Source: Candidatus Woesearchaeota archaeon
Lineage (GTDB): Archaea; Nanobdellota; Nanobdellia; Woesearchaeales; UBA525
Direction: 5' to 3'
Length of the DNA: 7,151 bases
Assembly (NCBI GenBank): GCA_013331575.1
Contig: DUGD01000085.1
Coordinates: forward strand, 11,021-18,171
The notes beneath the pieces are model-generated. The model worked only from the letters and a program-made list of their open reading frames with translations, was not told the origin of the DNA and did no database searches. This document shows positions 1 to 5,616 of the stretch, in pieces. Made by a program: the position numbers and the translations under genes. Positions within the stretch are counted from its first letter, which is position 1. Each line of letters starts with the position of its first letter.

Positions 1-678
1 GGCGGCGTAGAAGAAGACATCATCAAATGCATGGCGCCGTTCTACCTAGGACGTTTCGAGCAAGACGGCGCGTCGCTACGCGAAGCGGGCATCAACCGCA
101 CCGGCAATATGCTCGTCCCCAACGATCATTACGCGCGTTTCGAATCGTTCCTCAATCCCATACTCCACAGCATGGCCGACGAGCAATCCGCGACCGGTGT
201 GCCTATCACGCCGAGCCGATTCGTCGACCGATTGGGCAAGGAGATCGACGACGAATCATCCATCTACTATTGGGCACACAAGAACGACATCCCCGTCTTC
301 TGTCCGGCGATCATCGACGGGAGCATCGGCGACATAGTCTATTTCTTCCTCCACAAACGGCCCGGTTTCGTCATCGACACCGCAGGCGATGTGAAACGCC
401 TCAACGATATCACGATGGACGCCGAGAAGACGGGACTCATCATCCTCGGTTCCGGCATCGTCAAGCACATGCTTCTCAACACGAACATGCTCCGTAACGG
501 CGCAGATTACGCGCTCTACGTGAACACCGCCCAAGAGTTCGATGCGAGCGATGCAGGGGCGAGACCTGATGAGGCGGTCAGTTGGGGGAAGATCCTCCCT
601 GGCGCGAAATCAGTCAAGGTATTCGGCGATGCGACGATCATCTTCCCGATCATGGTTGCCGCTAGCATGCGTCGTTGA
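1..678 (+). CDS. dys: Deoxyhypusine synthase, 5'-truncated by window edge
   Basis: The enzyme transfers the aminobutyl group of spermidine to a lysine of archaeal initiation factor aIF5A, using NAD, in the cytoplasm; this is the first step of hypusine formation. The frame is open from base 1 ([10 protein letters not shown]...), so the true start lies upstream; 225 residues are visible, and roughly 80-130 are missing compared with family members. Family landmarks appear in order: [51 protein letters not shown]-like VNTAQEFD, and PDEAVSWGK. Aligned by eye to human DHS numbering (from memory), the acid of GD (D243), H288, N292, D316, E323, W327 and nucleophile K329 correspond to visible residues D111, H156, N160, D184, E191, W195 and K197, with matching spacing. 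I see no frameshift. It is followed by a hairpin-rich gap and is probably not part of the downstream pilin-type operon. Confidence 0.96.
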   Translation, partial: GGVEEDIIKCMAPFYLGRFEQDGASLREAGINRTGNMLVPNDHYARFESFLNPILHSMADEQSATGVPITPSRFVDRLGKEIDDESSIYYWAHKNDIPVFCPAIIDGSIGDIVYFFLHKRPGFVIDTAGDVKRLNDITMDAEKTGLIILGSGIVKHMLLNTNMLRNGADYALYVNTAQEFDASDAGARPDEAVSWGKILPGAKSVKVFGDATIIFPIMVAASMRR

Positions 679-721
679 CAACACGCATCTGATTCGTCAT
701 CTCGTGCGTTGCACGCGTTTT
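667..721 (+). terminator. Possible terminator of the deoxyhypusine synthase gene
   Basis: Two hairpins follow each other. The first, 667-688, pairs ATGCGT-GTT with AAC-ACGCAT (9 bp, one bulged C, GAC loop) and contains the TGA stop codon. The second, 703-715, pairs CGTGC with GCACG around GTT and is followed by TTTT at 718-721. Archaeal termination mostly depends on T-rich tracts, and this run is short, so the role is inferred from position and structure only. Confidence 0.35.
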
Positions 722-723
722 CG

Positions 724-760
724 CGCTTGCAAACGATTATCAAGCTTGATGTTTGTCGCG
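724..760. repeat. Imperfect stem-loop around a 12-bp palindrome in the intergenic gap
   Basis: The perfect palindrome ATCAAGCTTGAT lies at 739-750. It is flanked by GCAAAC (729-734) and GTTTGT (751-756), which pair with one G-T wobble, and by CGC (724-726) and GCG (758-760). The left arm has a four-base bulge (GATT, 735-738). It may be an operator site for a dimeric regulator, or an RNA structure at the end of the upstream transcript. No gene is visible in this stretch. Confidence 0.4.
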
Positions 761-778
761 ATTAATGCTGTAGTTGAT

Positions 779-797
779 GTTACGGTTAGCGTTACGG
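779..797 (+). repeat. Direct repeat GTTACGG, two copies 12 bp apart
   Basis: GTTACGG occurs at 779-785 and again at 791-797, about one helical turn apart, some 30-50 bp upstream of the TATA-like box at 827-833. This is a usual location for archaeal activator binding, but two 7-mers could arise by chance. Confidence 0.3.
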
Positions 798-799
798 CA

Positions 800-817
800 C
801 ACCATTCTGCGATGGTG
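800..817. promoter_or_regulatory. Inverted repeat CACCAT-N6-ATGGTG just upstream of the promoter
   Basis: CACCAT (800-805) and ATGGTG (812-817) form a perfect 6-bp inverted repeat with the spacer TCTGCG. It ends one base before the BRE-like element and ten before the TATA-like box. That position suits an operator for a dimeric regulator of the surface-protein operon. This is inferred from symmetry and position only. Confidence 0.35.
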
Positions 818-818
818 A

Positions 819-833
819 CATAACCCTTTTAAA
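819..833 (+). promoter_or_regulatory. Archaeal BRE/TATA promoter of the pilin-type operon, predicted leaderless
   Basis: The TATA-like element CTTTTAAA lies at 826-833, preceded at 819-825 by CATAACC, which fits the archaeal BRE pattern cRnAAnt at six of seven positions. The TATA centre (about 830) is some 26 bp upstream of the ATG at 856, the usual distance to an archaeal transcription start. No Shine-Dalgarno-like sequence precedes this ATG (ctgaaactccc), unlike the genes further down. Together these features predict a transcript starting at or within a few bases of the start codon. Confidence 0.6.
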
Positions 834-855
834 CCGTGCTGCGTCTGAAACTCCC

Positions 856-1287
856 ATGGGTGGTCGTCGGGTGTTCCGAACGCGTAGCGCGCAGTCTGCG
901 ATGGAGTATCTCCTCGTTGTGAGCTTTGCGTTCATCCTTCTCACGCTGATATTGGTGATCGCATACTCTGAGAGCGCCCGTTTCTCGCTACAGGTGAGCA
1001 CTGCGCAGATACAGAGGTCGGGCGGAGAGCTTGTCGATGCCATCAACACCGTGTACTACGCCGGTCCTCCCACGAAGAAAACGATGCAGGTGCAATTCCC
1101 CAAACACCTGCGTGGTGTGCGCATCGAGAACAACACCATCATATTCGAGATGCTCGGCGAATCAGGATTGTACGATTACGCCGTCGATGCGTACCCAAAT
1201 GTCACAGGGTCGATGCGATCGCATAGCGGACTGCACCTGATAACGCTCGAAGCAATCAACGGTTCGGTACGGATAACCGATACTTGA
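856..1287 (+). CDS. Small pilin-like protein with class III signal peptide (QSAMEYLL)
   Basis: This is a predicted precursor of a secreted, membrane-inserted pilin-like subunit of 143 residues. An arginine-rich leader (residues 1-12) is followed by a probable prepilin-peptidase site, A12|Q13-SAMEYLL, with glutamate at +5. A hydrophobic helix then runs to about residue 37, as in class III signal peptide (DUF361-type) proteins processed by EppA-like peptidases. The predicted mature protein is about 131 residues, with a mainly beta-strand C-terminal part, three N-X-S/T sequons (NNT, NVT, NGS) and no cysteine. I chose ATG 856 because it gives a proper basic leader and sits correctly behind the promoter; the next ATG, at 901, falls inside the signal motif. 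As the first gene of the operon, and the one most like archaeal major pilins, it could be the main structural subunit, but the sequence does not establish that. Confidence 0.88.
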   Translation: MGGRRVFRTRSAQSAMEYLLVVSFAFILLTLILVIAYSESARFSLQVSTAQIQRSGGELVDAINTVYYAGPPTKKTMQVQFPKHLRGVRIENNTIIFEMLGESGLYDYAVDAYPNVTGSMRSHSGLHLITLEAINGSVRITDT

Positions 1288-1290
1288 GGT
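1286..1290 (+). promoter_or_regulatory. Shine-Dalgarno GAGGT that decides the start at 1296
   Basis: GAGGT overlaps the TGA stop of the first pilin gene and lies five bases before ATG 1296. The alternative start TTG 1284, which would overlap the stop as TTGA, has no such site upstream. Confidence 0.6.
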
Positions 1291-1295
1291 CATGC

Positions 1296-1721
1296 ATGCG
1301 AACGCAACCAACCGCTCCGCGCGATCGATCGGGACAGGTGGTGCTCGAATTCGTCTTCATGATAGCGTTCGCCATGATCATCGGCGCTGTCACGATGGTC
1401 ATCGCCTTCGACCTCATGGCCGAAACGAGCGAACGGCAACGCTATGCGGCGATCCAGGATGCGGGATACGCTATCCAAGACGAGCTCATACTCGCCGCCA
1501 CCGTCGATGATGGATACCACCGCATCATCGATGTTCCTGATAGGGCCGATCGATTCCAGTATACGCTCTCTACGGATGCCGATGGTGCCGGTCTTAGCGT
1601 CCGCTCGGGACAGTATGCGCTGACATTCGATATCCCGCCCATATTGGGCGAGGTACATGATGGAGCGACATTCCTCATACGCAAGAGTGGAACCGTCATC
1701 GTGGTCGAGGTGGTAGGATGA
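1296..1721 (+). CDS. Second small pilin-like protein, class III signal (GQVVLEF)
   Basis: This is a predicted minor pilin or TadE/F-like pseudopilin of 141 residues. The basic leader MRTQPTAPRDRSG is followed by a probable cleavage site G13|Q14-VVLEF, with glutamate at +5 of the mature protein, and a long hydrophobic helix to about residue 37. Next comes an alpha-helical continuation (ETSERQRYAAIQDAGYAIQDEL), typical of the pilin N-terminal helix, and then a small beta domain of about 75 residues ending in VVEVVG. It has no cysteine and, unusually, no asparagine at all, so it has no N-glycosylation sequon, unlike its four pilus-cluster neighbours. It starts eight bases after the previous stop and its own stop overlaps the next start (ATGA). 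ATG 1296 is preferred over TTG 1284 on the Shine-Dalgarno evidence; the TTG would add four residues. The family is clear in type, but its precise role is unknown. Confidence 0.87.
   Translation: MRTQPTAPRDRSGQVVLEFVFMIAFAMIIGAVTMVIAFDLMAETSERQRYAAIQDAGYAIQDELILAATVDDGYHRIIDVPDRADRFQYTLSTDADGAGLSVRSGQYALTFDIPPILGEVHDGATFLIRKSGTVIVVEVVG
1707..1712 (+). promoter_or_regulatory. Shine-Dalgarno GAGGTG within the last codons of the preceding gene
   Basis: GAGGTG lies five bases before ATG 1718 and eight before a second ATG at 1721. It is encoded by the C-terminal Glu-Val-Val codons of the second pilin gene. A near copy of this junction occurs at 5601-5616. Confidence 0.65.
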
Positions 1722-2806
1722 TGCGGAGGCCTATCGGTGCACGACGCGCAGGGCAGATATGGTCTAGCGACCTTGCGGTATCCTCCGTTATATTCGTCGG
1801 TGTATGCTTGCTCGCATCGACTATCATCACGCAAATCGTCCGCGACGACCAATTCGCCGACGTCCGTGGGCAGGCATCTGTGCTCGCAGAGCTCCTCGTG
1901 AGAGAGGGATACCCTGCCCATTGGACCGCCGACGATATCATCAAGGTGGGCATCGCAAGCGAACATCGCATGAGTCCGCGCAAGCTCCAGGAGCTGGCAC
2001 TGCTCGATAATGCGACGTTGCGCCGCGCCGCGAGAGTCAGGGATGATTTCTACATCTACATCTCGGATGACCACAACATCACCATTCCCATCGCGGGTTC
2101 ATGCGGCATCGGCGATCTCGTTGTCGCGAGCATCTCCAACACGACCTTGCTCGATGCAGCCGCTATCGTCGGGCCGAGTAGCCCGGTCGCAGATAGCGTG
2201 GCGGCGTTAGCGCCGCGTATACCCCTTGAGAGCAACCAGTCCCATGAGGTGCTGATACTAGAGGGGCTGGTGTTCAACGCATCGAGCGCATCGACCGCCG
2301 CGACATTGCTCGACATGATCGCCCGACGCGGTATCACGATATTCATCATCGGCGACCCTGGAGCATCGGTGCTCGGTGTGCGGACGAACGCCACTCCTGT
2401 GGACAATATAACTTTGGTCGGAGGAACGGGGGGGCGTATTGTGTTTCCGTCCAGCGGGGTCGTTAGCGTATCGGGCACCATGGACACCATCGATACGCCT
2501 GACGCAGAGGCAGTCACGCACTATTCGACCATCGCGATAGCATCATCCGGCAAGGCCGCCTACGCGACATGGCTGTTCCACGATTCGAGGGTGTGGTATT
2601 TCGCCTCATCCGACGGCATCCTCGATGACGGCACTGCGGTGATCGACCACCTTTCCAATGCCACGCGTTCTGTGATCAACGCATCCTCGCCTTCCTGCTC
2701 ACCTCCATCTTTCCCCGATGCTGAGCAGATGGTGCTCTACACCCGTGCGATGCCGTATCGAGGGGAGATAGTGTACGTGAATGCTGCCGTGTGGAGGTCG
2801 CGATGA
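1718..2806 (+). CDS. Pilin-like membrane-anchored protein with large alpha/beta ectodomain
   Basis: This is a 362-residue surface protein of unknown function. A basic leader (MMRRPIGARRAG) is followed by G12|QIWSSDLAV and a hydrophobic helix to about residue 40; this resembles a class III signal but has aspartate at +6 rather than glutamate at +5. Residues 45-120 include GYPAHWT and a KLQEL...DDFYIY stretch, a pattern I recall from pilin-like proteins of DPANN archaea. Residues 170-330 alternate strands and helices (HEVLILEGL, GITIFIIGDPG, RVWYFASSDGILDDG) and suggest a Rossmann- or glutamine-amidotransferase-like fold; no catalytic Cys-His-Glu triad is evident. Nine sequons and two ectodomain cysteines (in GSCG and PSCS) fit an extracellular location. 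The start overlaps the previous stop (ATGA), and ATG 1721 is an almost equal alternative. The gene probably encodes a minor or tip-associated pilin. Confidence 0.85.
   Translation: MMRRPIGARRAGQIWSSDLAVSSVIFVGVCLLASTIITQIVRDDQFADVRGQASVLAELLVREGYPAHWTADDIIKVGIASEHRMSPRKLQELALLDNATLRRAARVRDDFYIYISDDHNITIPIAGSCGIGDLVVASISNTTLLDAAAIVGPSSPVADSVAALAPRIPLESNQSHEVLILEGLVFNASSASTAATLLDMIARRGITIFIIGDPGASVLGVRTNATPVDNITLVGGTGGRIVFPSSGVVSVSGTMDTIDTPDAEAVTHYSTIAIASSGKAAYATWLFHDSRVWYFASSDGILDDGTAVIDHLSNATRSVINASSPSCSPPSFPDAEQMVLYTRAMPYRGEIVYVNAAVWRSR
2793..2798 (+). promoter_or_regulatory. Shine-Dalgarno GGAGGT that decides the start of the vWA protein
   Basis: GGAGGT lies four bases before ATG 2803 and seven before ATG 2806. 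It makes the in-frame GTG at 2791 an unlikely start, because that codon precedes the site. Confidence 0.65.
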
Positions 2807-5616
2807 TGCGTCATGCCATCGATCGACGATCGGACTGCTGTTCCCCGAGCGGTCTTCCGATAGCAGGCCCGATGCCTTCGCGATCGCGTTCCTTGCGTGC
2901 TGACAACCGAGGGTTCATCTTCACCATGGACGCATTGCTCGCAGGTCTCGTCATCGTGGGAGGGCTCCTCTTCCTGTCGACCGTGATAGTGTCATCGCGC
3001 GACACCACCGAAGTCTCGAGCGCCGGTCAGGATCTGCTCGCGTCCATGGGGGATATACCTCTCTACGCTATCGATCATCCTTGGGTCATCGCACGCATCG
3101 CCGACGGCACTATGAACGACACGAGCATATCGGCGCTCGAGCAAGTGGGCCTTTTCTGGGCAGAGGGCCGCCAGGATGACGCTCGTATCCTCGCGGAGAT
3201 ACTGCTCAATGACAGCTATCCTGAATACGGACTCCATCTCTCCATAGAGGGGACTGACGTGTATGATCGGGTATCAGGCATGCAAGGTGACGACGTCATC
3301 GCTGCATCGCGCATGATAACGGGCATAGCGTTAGGCGAAGCGACGACGGGATCGTCCGCGAGCGCATACTTGCGGCGCATCACCGACAAAAGGACCGCTG
3401 CATTCCTCACGTTCGGCGGGTTCATCGGCCAAGGAAATATCACAGCGGTCTTCCCGTACCTCCCACCTGACGCGAACATAACGAGCGTAACGCTCGAGCT
3501 CGATGCAGCGAGCAATTTCACGCTACGCATCAACGGGACGCAATGCGGCGGGCAGTACAACGTCTCCGCACTCAATTTCACGCCTGACGAGTGGGATATC
3601 AGCGCATGTAAATCATCATTCATCGCGGGAAATGAGACTCCTATCGAGATACGATTTTTGAGCGGCATCAACGCATCGTATCTTTCCGGAGGGTATATCC
3701 GTGCGCGATATCTGACTGACAACCCCGCCGGCTCGGCGGGGAATGGCACGCTCAGGCACTATCTTGCAGGGATTCGCGGCATCGTGAACTTATATGATGC
3801 GTTGTATGTGCCAGGCACGCTCCGCAACATGACATTGCGGCTACATTATAACGCTACCGCGAACACTTACGTCACTATAGGCGGATCGAGGGTGTACGAC
3901 AGCAATCTGACCGGTGAGCGAACAGTCGAGCTAACCGATCAGAACCTGACTAGCTTTCCGTCGCTACTCGATTATGATTGGCTGAGCAACAGGACCGTTC
4001 CCTTGCGTGTGGCATCGTACAATAGCTCGGTGCAGATAATATTTGGCACGAATGCAGATATCATCCTCATCACAGATAAGTCTGGCAGCATGGATTGGCG
4101 CGTGAATAGCGACCAGGACGGAACCGTCCGTTCCTGCACCAACGCGAATCTCTATGCGAACACGACCCAGCGGCTATCGGTGGCGAAATGCTTGGATGAG
4201 CGTTTCACCAATATAACGATGAACGAATCCTTGCCGAACAATCTCAACCGCGAGTGGTTGGTCGCATTCTCATCGTCAGCAAGCTATTATTCGAGCAATC
4301 CGTCGCAACTCACCCGTTCGAACCTTGTTAACCAGATACAGAATTATAACAACCCTTCTGGCGGTACTTGCATCGCGTGTGCGGTGAACATGGCGTACAA
4401 CATATTCAGCTCGTTCTCATCATCGAACCGATCGCGCTTTGTGGTGCTGCTCACAGACGGTATACCGACACATTGCACCACATCGAGCACATTCTGCAAT
4501 ACCGTCGGAGTCGGGACGACTGGTACATATAATCCTTCATCTTGCGGCGGCGACAGTAGCGACTGCTCCACCAATCACTGTGATGGTCCGATAGCTGCGG
4601 CCGTCAATGCGACAAGACGGTTGTACGCAACGCACAATGCGACGGTGTATACCATCGGGTTCGGTCCTGTGACGCTGCAGTCCTGTTCTAAAGCGAGATA
4701 CTTGCTCGAGACGATGGCGAATACAACGAATGGGACCTATTATGCGAGCCAGAACTCCTCTGCGTTGGTACAGATATACGATGATATTGCTCATGATATA
4801 CTCTCGCGCACCGTGCAGTTGAGCCAGGATGTCTCAGTAGAAGGCAATGTGTCGCCATCGGTGCTCTATCCCGACTCATACATCGATATGGTCTATGATT
4901 CTAGCGTCATGGCACCTCAACAGGGTGAGATAGCGGTAACATTGCAGAGCGGTCAATTCGGGTCGTGTTCTCCTACCATCGCGCTACCTTCAGGCGTGAG
5001 ATATCTCTCTGCGACACTGATGTCGTACTCCGATCGTTACTGGACTGATCTCGTTCAAGTGAATAACCAATCTTCAGATAATAGGTCCTCGTTCAACTTA
5101 ACTGCGTTCGGCACGGTGTACTCGACGCTCGGAGATCCTTTCGAGGTCAGCATCCCTGTGGTCGACCTCGTCGCGGGTAACAACACTTTTTTCATCAATA
5201 CTGCGGATAACCCGGGGAACACATCGGGTTGCTCGCCGAACAACTCGCTGATATACGATGTCGCTGTCAATCTATCTGTTGAGCGCAGCGAACCGGTCCC
5301 GGGATCTGAAGGGTGCGAATGGGACATCGCGTTCCCCGACGGCGCGAGGGTGAACGTCACTATCCCCTCCTCGTATTCAGGGACGAACCGTTGCTCATAC
5401 ACGCCGTCAAATCATACCCTTGCGGACGGATCGTATGATGGCGATGATGCGTACCAGTTGGGTGCGTACATGATGTTCCGCCGCCTCGATTTCAACGATG
5501 ACGGCACGATATTCGTCAACTTACGCGAAGAGGATCTGGAGGTCATCGTCACGACTATCTCCCGCGTCCCCTATCTGCACGGTCCGAGCCGCGTTGTCCT
5601 CGAGGTGGTGCGGTGA
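2803..5616 (+). CDS. Giant pilin-like vWA-domain surface protein (TadG-like, putative adhesin)
   Basis: This 937-residue protein has a TadG-like plan: pilin-type membrane anchor plus von Willebrand factor A domain. A long basic leader ends at G37|F38-IFTMDALLAG (aspartate at +6), followed by a membrane helix to about residue 62. A helical stretch (about 65-190) comes next, then two probable beta-sandwich regions (about 195-310 and 320-415). The vWA domain (about 420-668) has a complete MIDAS: DKSGS (D425, S427, S429), GGT (T522) and LTDG (D552). A further beta-rich region covers 669-937. I count about 36 N-X-S/T sequons and 16 extracellular cysteines, even in number per region (2, 10, 4), which suggests disulfides. 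Start: ATG 2803 overlaps the preceding stop and follows GGAGGT; ATG 2806 is equally possible. The vWA domain probably mediates metal-dependent binding; tip location is inferred by analogy. Confidence 0.9.
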   Translation: MMRHAIDRRSDCCSPSGLPIAGPMPSRSRSLRADNRGFIFTMDALLAGLVIVGGLLFLSTVIVSSRDTTEVSSAGQDLLASMGDIPLYAIDHPWVIARIADGTMNDTSISALEQVGLFWAEGRQDDARILAEILLNDSYPEYGLHLSIEGTDVYDRVSGMQGDDVIAASRMITGIALGEATTGSSASAYLRRITDKRTAAFLTFGGFIGQGNITAVFPYLPPDANITSVTLELDAASNFTLRINGTQCGGQYNVSALNFTPDEWDISACKSSFIAGNETPIEIRFLSGINASYLSGGYIRARYLTDNPAGSAGNGTLRHYLAGIRGIVNLYDALYVPGTLRNMTLRLHYNATANTYVTIGGSRVYDSNLTGERTVELTDQNLTSFPSLLDYDWLSNRTVPLRVASYNSSVQIIFGTNADIILITDKSGSMDWRVNSDQDGTVRSCTNANLYANTTQRLSVAKCLDERFTNITMNESLPNNLNREWLVAFSSSASYYSSNPSQLTRSNLVNQIQNYNNPSGGTCIACAVNMAYNIFSSFSSSNRSRFVVLLTDGIPTHCTTSSTFCNTVGVGTTGTYNPSSCGGDSSDCSTNHCDGPIAAAVNATRRLYATHNATVYTIGFGPVTLQSCSKARYLLETMANTTNGTYYASQNSSALVQIYDDIAHDILSRTVQLSQDVSVEGNVSPSVLYPDSYIDMVYDSSVMAPQQGEIAVTLQSGQFGSCSPTIALPSGVRYLSATLMSYSDRYWTDLVQVNNQSSDNRSSFNLTAFGTVYSTLGDPFEVSIPVVDLVAGNNTFFINTADNPGNTSGCSPNNSLIYDVAVNLSVERSEPVPGSEGCEWDIAFPDGARVNVTIPSSYSGTNRCSYTPSNHTLADGSYDGDDAYQLGAYMMFRRLDFNDDGTIFVNLREEDLEVIVTTISRVPYLHGPSRVVLEVVR
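3723..3741 (+). repeat. Perfect 8-bp GC hairpin inside the vWA gene
   Basis: CCCCGCCG-GCT-CGGCGGGG forms a perfect stem with a three-base loop. It encodes the short linker (NPAGSAGNGT) between two predicted beta domains. It may simply be a product of the Pro/Ala/Gly codons, or it may slow the ribosome at a domain boundary. Confidence 0.5.
5602..5607 (+). promoter_or_regulatory. Shine-Dalgarno GAGGTG supporting the GTG start at 5613
   Basis: GAGGTG lies five bases before GTG 5613, within the C-terminal Glu-Val-Val codons of the vWA gene. The same arrangement precedes ATG 1718. Confidence 0.65.

Noticed and set aside
27..497. A 156-residue arginine- and histidine-rich frame overlapping the start of the window.
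   Set aside because: It is out of frame with deoxyhypusine synthase, which is unmistakable here; the Arg/His-rich composition is typical of a shifted reading.
679..855. A small RNA or tRNA gene in the intergenic gap.
   Set aside because: No tRNA cloverleaf and no box C/D pair (RUGAUGA with CUGA) could be assembled; the hairpins are better read as terminator or operator elements.
1284..1295. TTG 1284 as the start of the second small pilin.
   Set aside because: It would give a TTGA overlap like the other junctions, but it has no Shine-Dalgarno upstream, whereas ATG 1296 has GAGGT at five bases. It remains possible.
1442..2074. A 210-residue minus-strand open frame (also 3216-3749 and 6411-6923 on the minus strand).
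   Set aside because: They lie fully opposite well-supported plus-strand genes, have no recognisable motif or start context, and arise from the GC-rich codon pattern of the true genes.
2791..2802. GTG 2791 as the start of the vWA protein.
   Set aside because: The Shine-Dalgarno GGAGGT begins after this codon, and ATG 2803/2806 fits both the spacing and the 4-base overlap seen at other junctions.
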